Shown: positions 15,722-23,581 of the stretch, in pieces
How the letters are laid out: the number at the start of each line of letters is the position of its first letter
How positions within the stretch are numbered: position 1 is the first letter of the stretch
NCBI GenBank assembly: GCA_013331625.1
Contig: DUGC01000116.1
Span: 10,661-41,449 of the forward strand
From: Candidatus Iainarchaeum sp.
Lineage (GTDB): Archaea; Iainarchaeota; Iainarchaeia; Iainarchaeales; Iainarchaeaceae
DNA length: 30,789 nucleotides
Direction: 5' to 3'
Made by a program: the position numbers and the translations under genes
Notes under the pieces: model-generated
What the model saw: the letters and a program-made list of their open reading frames with translations, nothing else
What the model was told of the DNA's origin: nothing
The model's database searches: none

Positions 15722-16009
15722 TTAGCCCTTGAGGGCCTTTTTTACCTTCTTGTCAAAATCGTCAAGGTCCGCCTCTATTTCCTTTGCAGCGTCATCAAGG
15801 ACCTTCTTTGGGCTCTTGCCCGAAGTTTTCAGCACAAATTTTGCGCCGGTGTCTGTCGGATGGTCAAGGATGTATGAAACATACTCTACATCGCTGTTTT
15901 CAAGGAGCTTTTGCTTGAGGAGGTTTGAGAATGTATGGCGGTCCCCCTCCATCCGAAATTCTGCAAAATCCTTGCCGCTTTTGATAACCTCTATTTTCAC
16001 CTTTTTCAC
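15722..16009 (-). CDS. rpo11: RNA polymerase subunit Rpo11 (L)
   Basis: A 95-residue subunit of archaeal RNA polymerase, equivalent to eukaryotic RPB11/AC19 and the bacterial alpha N-terminal domain. It pairs with Rpo3 at the base of the enzyme. The family motif is FRMEGDRHTFSNLLKQKL followed by VEYVSYILDHPTDTGAKFVL. A charged helix ends the protein (EADLDDFDKKVKKALK). The length is normal. Its ATG overlaps the csl4 stop by four bases (ATGA), so translation is coupled. Confidence 0.95.
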   Translation of the reverse strand: MKKVKIEVIKSGKDFAEFRMEGDRHTFSNLLKQKLLENSDVEYVSYILDHPTDTGAKFVLKTSGKSPKKVLDDAAKEIEADLDDFDKKVKKALKG

Positions 16010-16566
16010 CTCAGTAAATACTCGCTTGATATTTTCCGCTCTTCAGTGTCGCCGCTTGTAGGGTCGCGCAGCCTGCCATCAATCAAATGCAATGGCTTGC
16101 GTGTCCTTATGCCAAATGCCTTAATTACCCCAAGCTCGGGGGATTTTGTCTCAAGCTCAACGCCATAAGGGGTGACATCAATTACCCTTGCCCTGATGAT
16201 ATCGCCAATGCGATACATCTCCTCCGTGCTGTTGACATAGCTGCTTGCAATGTTGAACACTGCAAGCGAGGCATTGCGGTCATGAACGGTTCTCCTCTCC
16301 CCGTCCTTTTCCGCACTCTTGAGCTCCACCAGCACTGCGTGCTGCTTTACAAGGGTGACAATGCCGGTAACAGTGCAGCCGCGGTCAAGGATTTTGACCT
16401 GCCTTGCGGCCCTCGCCACATTTGCCTCATGGGCAGCCGCATTGAGCTCTTTAAAGCCCACGGAATCAGAAAGCACCTTGCCGTCAGATTCGTATGCATG
16501 CAGCCCTGCAACAAACTCCTCTTCAATGCCCAGCACCGTGCCGGGAAACACCACTTCTTTAACCAA
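16006..16566 (-). CDS. csl4: Exosome subunit Csl4 with degenerate zinc ribbon
   Basis: A roughly 186-residue Csl4, the RNA-binding cap subunit of the archaeal exosome. The N-terminal domain has VFPGTVLGIEEEFVAGLHAY. The S1 domain covers about 60-145 (GCTVTGIVTLVKQHAVLVEL, then IGDIIRARVIDVTPYGVEL). The C-terminal ribbon keeps its fold signature (RKPLHLIDGRLR, then GDTEERKISSEY), but the four zinc cysteines are replaced: AFGIRT stands where CxxC is usual, and DPTSGD where CPxCG is usual. No ATG fits. I chose TTG at 16566, 7 nt after GAGGTG; TTGs at 16569 and 16581 are alternatives. The csl4-rpo11 order with an overlap is common in archaea. Confidence 0.85.
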   Translation of the reverse strand: MVKEVVFPGTVLGIEEEFVAGLHAYESDGKVLSDSVGFKELNAAAHEANVARAARQVKILDRGCTVTGIVTLVKQHAVLVELKSAEKDGERRTVHDRNASLAVFNIASSYVNSTEEMYRIGDIIRARVIDVTPYGVELETKSPELGVIKAFGIRTRKPLHLIDGRLRDPTSGDTEERKISSEYLLR

Positions 16567-16649
16567 CAAAATACACCTCAAAACCAGTCCTTCGAATGAT
16601 TACTTTTTCCCCAGAAATGTATTTAAACCACTATGGCGCTTTTGAATAG

Positions 16650-17636
16650 ATGGTCCTAGAAGATATCCCGACCCTGCAGGGAGCCCATAAACACCCTGTT
16701 TCGCTCTTTTTCATAGCTTTTATCGTGACCAGCGCATGCATGATCGTTGCATTCCAGACATTTCCCGATAACACGTCCGTGCTCACGCTCGCATTTGTCG
16801 CCGTTGCATTCATGCCTATAATGCACGCCCTTTTCATACAGGAAGAGCAAAAGGAGGTTGATGAGGACGACATGCCGTTTGCATTCATTGCAACGCACTT
16901 TGAAGTCATACACATTTACGGCTGGATCTTTGTAGGGCTGATTGCAACTTACGCATTCTGGTATGCGGTGCTGCCTGCGACAAGCGAAGGCTGCAGCGGC
17001 ATAAGCTGCGTCCTCCCCTCAAAGGATACGCTCTTCCGCGAGCAGAATAAGGTTTACACCGGAATTACGGGCAAAGCCGCAGGGCAGCTCACTGCAAATG
17101 CGGTGGGGAGCACGGAATGCTTTGATGAAAAGACAAAATCATTCGAGGGGTGTTTCCAGCTCATATTCAACAACAACATGTGGGTCATGGTCCTTGCAAT
17201 AATATTCTCTTTTGTATGGGGGGCGGGGGCGCTGTTCCTGCTGGGGTGGAACGCATCGGTGATCGGGCTTTTTATCGGCAGCGAGATATTGTCAAAAAGC
17301 CTCGAGGCAGGAGTTATAAGGGCCATTGGATACCTCCCACACGGCCTGCCCGAGATCATGGCATACTTTGTGGCATCCATTGCAGGCGGGATGATTTCAG
17401 CCACAATTTCCAAAAGGAAATTTGCGCACCATGAGCTGCGGATCGTGGCAATTGACAGCGTGCTGCTGCTCCTGCTTGCCACGATCACACTTGTTATTGG
17501 AGCGTTCATCGAAACCGCCACGATATTCAACTACTGGGAAGCGGCCCTTGGGGGGATTGTTGCATTCATGGCACTCTACACCGTGCTCTATGTGCCATCG
17601 GTGAGGTACCGCGTCAACAGGCTGCGGGAGGCATAA
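16650..17636 (+). CDS. SpoIIM/DUF95-family membrane protein
   Basis: A 328-residue integral membrane protein with about seven hydrophobic segments. The C-terminal half carries the family signature: WGAGALFLLGWNASVIGLFI, then YLPHGLPEIMAYFVASIAGG, followed by two more helices. This matches SpoIIM/DUF95 (PF01944). In Bacillus, SpoIIM takes part in engulfment; the archaeal role is unknown. The N-terminal part has three helices and a Cys-containing external loop (GCSGISC). TATTTAAAC at about 16619-16627 lies 25-30 bp before the ATG, so it is probably leaderless and divergent from csl4. Confidence 0.72.
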   Translation: MVLEDIPTLQGAHKHPVSLFFIAFIVTSACMIVAFQTFPDNTSVLTLAFVAVAFMPIMHALFIQEEQKEVDEDDMPFAFIATHFEVIHIYGWIFVGLIATYAFWYAVLPATSEGCSGISCVLPSKDTLFREQNKVYTGITGKAAGQLTANAVGSTECFDEKTKSFEGCFQLIFNNNMWVMVLAIIFSFVWGAGALFLLGWNASVIGLFIGSEILSKSLEAGVIRAIGYLPHGLPEIMAYFVASIAGGMISATISKRKFAHHELRIVAIDSVLLLLLATITLVIGAFIETATIFNYWEAALGGIVAFMALYTVLYVPSVRYRVNRLREA

Positions 17637-17693
17637 TCAGCCACAGGCACCAGGTCGTGCAATCGGCCAGCATTTTTTACCGTTCAGTTTTAA

Positions 17694-17707
17694 TGAACAT
17701 ATGTTCA
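17694..17707. promoter_or_regulatory. Perfect palindrome, candidate operator
   Basis: TGAACATATGTTCA is a perfect 14-bp palindrome. With one mismatched pair it extends to 20 bp (TA-a-palindrome-a-TA). It lies 22 bp before the ATG of the wHTH-nucleotidyltransferase gene, overlapping the expected promoter. It is a natural binding site for a dimeric wHTH regulator such as the one encoded just downstream. Confidence 0.55.
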
Positions 17708-17728
17708 ATAATAATAAACAGTGGTGGC

Positions 17729-18346
17729 ATGGACCTGCTCGCAAGCATAGTCAATTCAGCGGCGAAAGCCAGATTGCTCCCCAAGCTGCTGGAACGCAGG
17801 GGGGCAGAATTTTCCGTTTCTGACCTCGGCAGGCTCGCGGGGATATCAAAAGCCAGAGCATCAAATATCTCCGCTCAATGGGAAGAGTGCGGGCTGGTAC
17901 AGTCCAGGCAGCACGGCAGGAACAAGCTTATTTCGCTCAACAGGAACTTCTACATGCTGCCCGAGCTGAAGAGGATCTGCGAGAAGAGCAAAAACCCGCA
18001 AAAGCAGCTCCTCAAAGAGCTTGAATCCATGCCTAGCCTCAGGAACAGGAAAATAAGGGCAGTGGCGGTATTCGGCTCACGGGCACGCGGAAACTTCAGG
18101 AAGTCCTCGGATTTCGATGTCCTGGCGGCACTAGATGACCGTAATGATGAGGTCGAGGAGAGAATCATTGAAGGATTTGCGCGTGCAACGGAAAAGACCG
18201 GGGTGCGCTTCTCTGCAGTGCTTCTTGACAGGGATGAGATAAAGCAAAGGATCCGTGAGGGTGACCAGTTCATCAGGAATATCCTGCGGGAGGGAAAAAT
18301 AGTCAGGGGAAGTGAATGGCTTGAGCACATATCAGCAGCACCTTGA
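17729..18346 (+). CDS. wHTH-nucleotidyltransferase (MNT) fusion protein
   Basis: A 205-residue fusion. Residues 1-75 form a winged helix (FSVSDLGRLAGISKARASNI, wing around SRQHGRNKLISL). Residues 108-200 form a minimal nucleotidyltransferase with GSRARG at 116-121 and SDFD at 127-130, the G-S and D-x-D metal and NTP motifs; a further Asp lies in LLDRDE. MNT proteins usually pair with HEPN proteins as antitoxins that can AMPylate the HEPN toxin. The HEPN gene overlaps this one by 35 bp, as expected of such a pair. The ATG at 17729 starts the wHTH domain; earlier in-frame starts would run through the palindrome. Autoregulation through that palindrome is inferred. Confidence 0.78.
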   Translation: MDLLASIVNSAAKARLLPKLLERRGAEFSVSDLGRLAGISKARASNISAQWEECGLVQSRQHGRNKLISLNRNFYMLPELKRICEKSKNPQKQLLKELESMPSLRNRKIRAVAVFGSRARGNFRKSSDFDVLAALDDRNDEVEERIIEGFARATEKTGVRFSAVLLDRDEIKQRIREGDQFIRNILREGKIVRGSEWLEHISAAP

Positions 18347-18689
18347 CCTTGCAAGCGAGAGGTTTTGGGCAGCGGAGGAACAGTACAACAGGGAAAAATT
18401 CCACACCGCAGCCCACCTGTTCATAAACGCGGCCATCAACTACCACAATGCGCTTTGCCAGAAATTCCTGAGCCGAATCCCGAGCCACAAGGCCCACTCA
18501 GACACAAGCTATTTCCCCGAGCTCAGGCAGTTCTTGGGAAATGACTTGCAGAAATACCGGGATGCATACGAGTTCCTTATCACTTATAAAAGCCAGGCCG
18601 ATTACGGCGTGGGACTATCTGCAGGAATTGCAAAGCAGATCTACAGGCGGGCGCAAACAATAAAGGAAATTGCCGGGAGCCTCCTTTAA
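18312..18689 (+). CDS. HEPN-domain protein, MNT partner
   Basis: A 125-residue all-helical protein with the HEPN pattern: FWAAEEQYNREKFHTAAHLF, then INAAINYHNALC, and a motif RIPSHKAH (Arg55, His59, His62) that can supply the Rx4-6H ribonuclease signature in its Rx6H form. It is in a different frame from the MNT gene and overlaps its end by 35 bp, starting at a GTG (a TTG three codons later is possible). HEPN-MNT pairs are toxin-antitoxin modules in which HEPN is the RNase toxin. The motif spacing is not classical, so catalytic activity is uncertain; the family call relies partly on the neighbour. Confidence 0.68.
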   Translation: MNGLSTYQQHLDLASERFWAAEEQYNREKFHTAAHLFINAAINYHNALCQKFLSRIPSHKAHSDTSYFPELRQFLGNDLQKYRDAYEFLITYKSQADYGVGLSAGIAKQIYRRAQTIKEIAGSLL

Positions 18690-18714
18690 AATAGCACGTC
18701 CATCTTCCTGCAGT

Positions 18715-19209
18715 TCACCTCAGGCTCACAAATGACTCGAGCACCATCATCGAGAAAATCGAGAGCAGCCCCGCCGCGCCCAGAGAATTTGCGCCGATCA
18801 GGCCGGGCGAGAGCGACTCGCCAAAGAGCAGCACGGCCATGTATGCCGCGCCAAGGTAGAGGCCATATACAACCTGCTTTAGCAATGCCATTTTTCGCCA
18901 CCAGCCCATCATCGCCTGAAAAAGCATTATCTGAAAATGAAGTTTATGCAAAAAAGCACTGAGTAAAACCCCGCGACATCGGCAAGGGCTGTGTGCCTGC
19001 CAAAAAGCCCGGGGTCAAGGATAAAGAGCTGCACAAGGCACATGAGCGCAAAGAATAGGAACGGACTTGCGGCAAACCCCGCAATACCCCAAATGCCGCC
19101 AAAAGCCCTGAAAGCCCAGATAGAACGAAAAGAGGATGAAATTATAGAACAGGTTTTTTCCTTTAAAGAGGACATGGCTGGCCAGAAGGAATGCAAAAGC
19201 GCCGCTCAA
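18715..19209 (-). pseudogene. Frameshifted membrane protein gene
   Basis: Three minus-strand pieces join into one multi-helix membrane protein if two frameshifts are allowed. Piece 1 (about 19209-19105) reads FLLASHVLFKGKNLFYNFIL. Piece 2 (about 19105-18945, another frame) reads GIWGIAGFAASPFLFFALMC and LADVAGFYSVLFCINFIF. Piece 3 (18951-18715, back in the first frame) reads KQVVYGLYLGAAYMAVLLFG and ends at a TGA. The two shifts compensate each other. No good start codon is visible, and the 5' part overlaps the Lrp-like sequence on the other strand. I do not recognise the family. It may be a true pseudogene or carry assembly errors. Confidence 0.45.
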
Positions 19210-20166
19210 AGAGATCGCAAAATCGGTCCGGCTCTCAAAGGAAGCGGTGCTCTACAGGATGCGCAGCCTTGAGAAGGCAGGAATCATTGAAGGGTACAAC
19301 ACCATTGTGAACTTTACAAAGCTGGGGTTCACGGGCTTTGCGGTGTTTTGCAGGTTTGAAGGGATCGGCGAGGAAAAAAAGCGCGGGATAATTGAGCGCC
19401 TTGTTGATTTCCCGCAGGTATACTGGGTGGGCCTTTGCGGCGGGCGCTTTGACATATCATTTGGCATTCTTTGCAAAAGCGTCTTTGAATTCAACAACCT
19501 CTATTATAAGTTCTGCAACGAATACAGCGAACATATCGCCGAAACCGCAATCGCGATCCGCACTGAGCTTTGGCAGAACACGCGCAATTACCTGATATCA
19601 GACAGCAAGGCAAGGGAGATGCCGAGCTTTTTTTTCGGCAAGGAGCCGGAAATAGAAAAAATTGACAGCATGGACAGCGATATCCTGAGCATCATTTCGG
19701 TGAACGCAAGGATGCCCGTCACCGAGATATCAGGCATACTCAATAAGCCTCTGCAAGCACGGTCTCTGTGCGGATAAAAAAGCTTGAGGAGCGCGGGATA
19801 ATACAGACATATGACAGCATGGTTGCGGTGCAGCGCTTTGGCATTGAAAGCTACCGGCTCCTTCTTACATTAAGCAAGATGGACGGGAAAGTGAGGAAAA
19901 GGGTTTTCAGCTACGCAAACGAGAACCCGCGGATATGGCTTGCGGCTGAAACCGTCGGCAGCTGGAATTTTGAATTGGTTTTTGAGGTTGAAAACCATGC
20001 AGAGCTTGAAAGGGAGCTGGCGCAGCTGCGGGGCATGCTCGGGGGCATGATCAGCAGGATGGAAATCCTCATAATGTTCAGCGAGGACTATTACTTCAAC
20101 TCATGGCCGTTTAAAAAAAGCGGGCAGCACAGGGAAACTCAAGCCAGAAATCAATACAGGGGCTAA
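19148..20166 (+). pseudogene. Tandem Lrp/AsnC regulator with a frameshift
   Basis: Two Lrp/AsnC modules lie in tandem. Module 1 has an HTH readable from about 19193 (KAPLKEIAKSVRLSKEAVLY, then RMRSLEKAGII) and a ligand-binding RAM-like domain (FPQVYWVGLCGGRFDISFGI). Module 2 has MDSDILSIISVNARMPVTEI, then VRIKKLEERGIIQTYD and its own RAM-like part (IWLAAETVGSWNFELVFEVE). Between them the frame shifts: after AAT AAG CCT two extra bases (CT, 19751-19752) precede GCA AGC ACG GTC. Without them the second helix-turn-helix reads on normally. The first module also lacks its N-terminal helix and a start codon; the frame is open only from 19148. It is either decayed or affected by sequence errors. Confidence 0.65.
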
Positions 20167-20186
20167 AACCCCTAAAAGAATAAATA

Positions 20187-21176
20187 TTATTTTTTCTTCC
20201 CATCTTTGCCCGCAAGCGCCTTTACTACAGGCTCATACCTTTTCATCAAATCCTCAAGCTCATCGGGGCCAAGGCTTTGCCTTCCCGTGAGGGCTTTTGC
20301 AAGGTTTGTCAGCTCCATGGGGAAAATGATCTTTGTGCTCTTCCCCTCCCCGAGCTTTTCGAGCGCGCGGATGTAATAGTAAGCCAAAACCTTGTCATTG
20401 AGCTGCTGCGCCGCCTCCTTTACCGCAAGGATCTCCGCCTGCTGGGCCTGCGCATTCTCGAGGCGCGCAAGCCTTTTTTGCACCGCAGCCTTCTGCTCAT
20501 GCATGGCGTCAAGCACTGCCTTGGGGATCTGGATGTCCTGTATCACGACATTTTCAACCCCTACCCCCCAGCTGGTGGCGAGCTTTTCAAGCTCCTTTTT
20601 GAGGCTCTTGTCAAGCTCATCGATTTTGTAAATCAGCTCGCTGAGCTCAAGCTTGCCGCTCTCGGCCCTGATCTGGGCCATGACAAAGGTCTCCACCGCC
20701 TTGACGTAATCTTCAACCTGCGTGACGCTGTTTATTACAGAAGCGTTGTCCTTGCGCACATGGATGTAGGCCGCAGCATCCACCATGACCTCAATATTAT
20801 CCTTAGTGACAACATCCTGCTTTGGGATATCAATCGTCTGCGTGCGCAGTTCCACAACCTCATGCGTTTCAAAAGGAGGGAATACGATTGCCCATCCGGG
20901 GCCGCCCACCCGGTTAACCTTTCCAAACCTGAAAATCACGGCCCTCTTATATTCCTTTAGCTGGAGCAGGTAGTCATACCTTGAAACAAGGTAGAAAAAA
21001 ACAAGGATGAAAAGGAAGAATGCCACCACAAGAGGATTATTCAAAATTGCCTGGGCGCTGCGGAACACGACAATTGCGCTAAGGGCAAGGAAAACAACAA
21101 GGACCACAAAAAGCGAGCGCTTGAATTCATTGTCTTTTCCGGCGGAATGGGGGCCATGGGATTCGTGGTCGGACAA
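20187..21176 (-). CDS. SPFH (stomatin/prohibitin-like) membrane protein
   Basis: A 329-residue protein with a polar N-terminus, two hydrophobic segments (about 22-40 and 46-65) and a classical SPFH domain. Visible features are EYKRAVIFRFGKVNRVGGPG, ELRTQTIDIPKQDVVTKDNI, VDAAAYIHV and SWGVGVENVVIQDIQIPKAV. A long coiled coil follows (about 230-275, Glu/Gln/Ala-rich), then MELTNLAKAL and a charged tail. Such proteins form large ring oligomers on membranes and often work with membrane proteases; LonB and the rhomboid protease encoded nearby are candidates by inference. The start is TTG at 21176. TATTTAAATAA at about 21219-21229 is the likely promoter, divergent from the DUF373 gene. Confidence 0.85.
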   Translation of the reverse strand: MSDHESHGPHSAGKDNEFKRSLFVVLVVFLALSAIVVFRSAQAILNNPLVVAFFLFILVFFYLVSRYDYLLQLKEYKRAVIFRFGKVNRVGGPGWAIVFPPFETHEVVELRTQTIDIPKQDVVTKDNIEVMVDAAAYIHVRKDNASVINSVTQVEDYVKAVETFVMAQIRAESGKLELSELIYKIDELDKSLKKELEKLATSWGVGVENVVIQDIQIPKAVLDAMHEQKAAVQKRLARLENAQAQQAEILAVKEAAQQLNDKVLAYYYIRALEKLGEGKSTKIIFPMELTNLAKALTGRQSLGPDELEDLMKRYEPVVKALAGKDGKKK

Positions 21177-21276
21177 GCTTATCCCTGCATTAAGTGGATT
21201 TACTTCCTATAAGGAATTATTTAAATAATAAGACAAACCCTATATAAATAAGCTTTGGGACCCAAATAGTGAGAAG

Positions 21277-22512
21277 ATGAACAAGCCTGAAAATATACTG
21301 GTTGTCTGCATAGACAGGGACAATGACCTTGGAAAGAAAGCAAACGTAATGGGCCCTGTGGTGGGAAAGGATGCGTGCATCAAAGCCGCTGCAAAGCTTG
21401 CGCTTGCCGACCCGACCGATTCTGATTCCAACAGCATCTTTGGCGCAGTGAAAAAGTTCGAGGAAGTCTCAAAGAGCGTGAATGCCCAGGTCGCAATCCT
21501 TACAGGCATCGGCAAAAGCGGCTTTGAATCCGACAGGAAAATCGCATCGCAGCTCGAAGCCGTGCTCGAAAAATTCCCCGCAACAGGGTTTGTGCTTGTA
21601 ACTGACGGAGCCGAGGATGATCAGGTGATGCCGATCCTGCAGAGCAGCGCTCCGGTGGTCTCCAAGGAGACAATCATAGTCAAGCAGGCATCGGAAGTCG
21701 AGAGCACATATTACACCATCAAGAACGCGCTCCAGGACCCTGATTTCGCGCGCACTTTCGTGCTGGTCCCGGGGATCGTCATCCTTTTGGGCGGCATACT
21801 TGCATTCATGGGCCAAGAGGACCTGTTTTTCCGCAGCATGCTATTTACAGTAGGGGCATACCTTGTGCTCAAGGGGACAGGATTGGAGCAAAAAATCGTC
21901 TCGATGATAAGGAGCCTGAGTAACAGCCTGTCATTGCAGCGCGTGAGCTTCCCGTTCTACCTCATGACAATACTGCTTTTTGTCTTTGGCCTCTGGTCAT
22001 CACTATCGGCATTCAACTCCCTTGATGCATCGCTTGTTGAAAGGGCGTCAGGCGCAGTGAGCCAGCTGTTTTTGTTCCTCGCGCTCACCGCAACAGCATT
22101 CATAATAGGGAAGAGCGTTGATGCAATACAGCTCAAGAAGGCATATTACCTGCGCAAGTACTTCATTTCAGGCTCAGCGGTGATAGTGCTCTGGATATTA
22201 CTTGACTCGGGGCGGCAGGTCATTGTGGGCGAACCCCACGCAGACCTCATCTGGTTTGGCATCAACGCATTTGCAGGATTCATCTTCGCCCTGATCGCAT
22301 TCAAGATATCGCAGGTGCTTGATTTGCGAAAAAAAATCACGCGCATCCTTGTCGGATTGCCTGTTTACAGCAGGGACGGCCAGTGGATCGGCTCGGTCGA
22401 ATCAATCGTGCCAAAAGAGAGCGTCGAGTTCAAGAACAGGCTCACAAACAAGACCGCAAAGCTGCGGCAGGGAGAATTCGAACTCGCGGAAGGAAGGATA
22501 ATACTCACGTGA
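21277..22512 (+). CDS. DUF373-family membrane protein
   Basis: A 411-residue archaeal DUF373 protein. The soluble N-terminal part (about 1-150) has ILVVCIDRDNDLGKKANVMG, LALADPTDSDSNSIFGAVK and FVLVTDGAEDDQVMPILQS, which look like a Rossmann-type fold with acidic loops. About five to six TM helices follow (170-330). A short C-terminal soluble domain (VGLPVYSRDGQWIGSVESIV onwards) looks like a small beta barrel. The function is unknown in all organisms I know of. TATATAAATA at about 21241-21250 is centred about 30 bp before the ATG. It is divergent from the SPFH gene, with separate TATA boxes about 20 bp apart. Confidence 0.83.
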   Translation: MNKPENILVVCIDRDNDLGKKANVMGPVVGKDACIKAAAKLALADPTDSDSNSIFGAVKKFEEVSKSVNAQVAILTGIGKSGFESDRKIASQLEAVLEKFPATGFVLVTDGAEDDQVMPILQSSAPVVSKETIIVKQASEVESTYYTIKNALQDPDFARTFVLVPGIVILLGGILAFMGQEDLFFRSMLFTVGAYLVLKGTGLEQKIVSMIRSLSNSLSLQRVSFPFYLMTILLFVFGLWSSLSAFNSLDASLVERASGAVSQLFLFLALTATAFIIGKSVDAIQLKKAYYLRKYFISGSAVIVLWILLDSGRQVIVGEPHADLIWFGINAFAGFIFALIAFKISQVLDLRKKITRILVGLPVYSRDGQWIGSVESIVPKESVEFKNRLTNKTAKLRQGEFELAEGRIILT

Positions 22513-22576
22513 AGATAAGAGCGGCATTGGCAAAAGTATTTATTAGCCAATAATCCTCATTCTCTAGCTGGTCGAA

Positions 22577-23278
22577 ATGCCGCTGCTGTTCCCGAAAACT
22601 TATGCTGAATATTCTAAGAGACTGAGGCCAAGAATTATCCACAGCGGCCAGAGGGCGACTGCGTACCGGTTGTGGGGGATAGCTGACCCAAAAAGGAAAA
22701 TAAAAGCAAGGAATAATGAGCTCAACGGAAAAGTGGCGCGGATAGGAAGCCTCGAACCAAAAAGGGGGCAGCAGCCTGAAAAGATCATGTTCTGGCAGTT
22801 CAAGGTCGCCCATGCGCTTTACCCGAAAAATTTTCCAAATATAGGATACGCTCGCGTGGCACACCCCAATGACATCCATTTTGGCGGAGTCCTCATATCA
22901 GATTATGTGCAGCTGGATAACAGATCGCAAAGAGTGTTGCGAAACGCACGCGACCTGCTGGACCCCGACCCAAAAGTAAATGAATTTTTCCTAAGCCGCA
23001 CATGGAAAAACCATGAGCGAAGAGTGGAAAAGGAGGCAGAGCCACTGGCTGAAGAAATGAAGAAACAGGGAATAGCCGTGAACTACAACCCGCACAACGT
23101 ATTTTTTGACATTGAGGGCAACCCGGTTTTCTTTGATATAATGACCATAGACACGCTTCTGCTTTCAGAAGAACTTCTGCAAGACAAAAGCGAAAGGGCA
23201 GCGAAAGCCCTATCCAATTGCAGTAATTTGGGCAGGGTTAGAATGGAATATGTAAAGCACCTTAACCGCAAAGGGTAA
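22577..23278 (+). CDS. Protein X: unknown, possibly kinase-like
   Basis: A 233-residue soluble protein with no family I can name. It has a basic N-terminus (KRLRPRIIHSGQRATAYRLW) and a middle motif HALYPKNFPNIGYAR with HFGGVLISDY. Near residue 170 is NYNPHNVFFDIEGNPVFFDI. That last motif resembles the catalytic loop and metal-binding Asp of phosphotransferase-type kinases (N..V..D..GNP...D), a weak but suggestive match. A truncated paralogue lies at 23850-24230, and both copies are followed by the same lonB tail sequence. AAAGTATTTATTAG about 35-45 bp before the ATG may hold its promoter. Confidence 0.6.
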   Translation: MPLLFPKTYAEYSKRLRPRIIHSGQRATAYRLWGIADPKRKIKARNNELNGKVARIGSLEPKRGQQPEKIMFWQFKVAHALYPKNFPNIGYARVAHPNDIHFGGVLISDYVQLDNRSQRVLRNARDLLDPDPKVNEFFLSRTWKNHERRVEKEAEPLAEEMKKQGIAVNYNPHNVFFDIEGNPVFFDIMTIDTLLLSEELLQDKSERAAKALSNCSNLGRVRMEYVKHLNRKG

Positions 23279-23298
23279 AAAGAAGTGAAACAATTTAT

Positions 23299-23336
23299 AG
23301 CGGATTCACGGCACCGCCAAGGTCGCGCAGCGAATC
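23299..23336 (-). repeat. Orphan copy of the lonB 3' end
   Basis: These 38 bp match 24256-24293, the end of lonB, at all but one position. Just outside, the stop codon and last codon differ only synonymously. Read on the minus strand it encodes [13 protein letters not shown] and a stop (TAA instead of TGA). It is joined to the 3' end of hicA, and the rest of lonB is absent here. It marks an old duplication of the X-lonB junction. Confidence 0.8.
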
Positions 23337-23349
23337 TCCCCCTGCTATC

Positions 23350-23577
23350 TCATCTCCTGAGCCGCTCATAATCTTTTCTGGAAATTTCAGCCTGTTTCAG
23401 TATTTCCCTGAGCAGCCCGATTGTAAGGTCTTCATTCCCATGGACCGGGACAACAGTCCTCCTGCCGTCAGGATGGACAAGCCTCACATGGCTGCCGACC
23501 TGATGCACAGCTGAAAAACCGAGCTTTCCGAGCAGCTTGCACATCTCTTTTCCGGAAATCTGGACAAGGCGGGACAT
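23350..23577 (-). CDS. hicA: HicA-family mRNA interferase toxin
   Basis: A 75-residue HicA (YcfA-like) protein, an RNase toxin with a double-stranded RNA-binding fold. The signature is complete: SGKEMCKLLGKLGF, then QVGSHVRLVHPDGRRTVVPV with the catalytic His in GSH, and a second HGNEDLTIGLLREILKQAEI. It starts 4 bp after the HicB stop and ends with DYERLRR. The last bases run into the orphan lonB tail. It is co-transcribed with hicB from a promoter at about 23836-23845. Confidence 0.9.
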   Translation of the reverse strand: MSRLVQISGKEMCKLLGKLGFSAVHQVGSHVRLVHPDGRRTVVPVHGNEDLTIGLLREILKQAEISRKDYERLRR

Positions 23578-23581
23578 TCAA

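Noticed and set aside
19130..19192. DEIIEQVFSF in another plus frame as the missing Lrp N-terminal helix
   Set aside because: The spacing to the HTH would be too long for the Lrp family, and the opposite strand reads as a membrane segment here.
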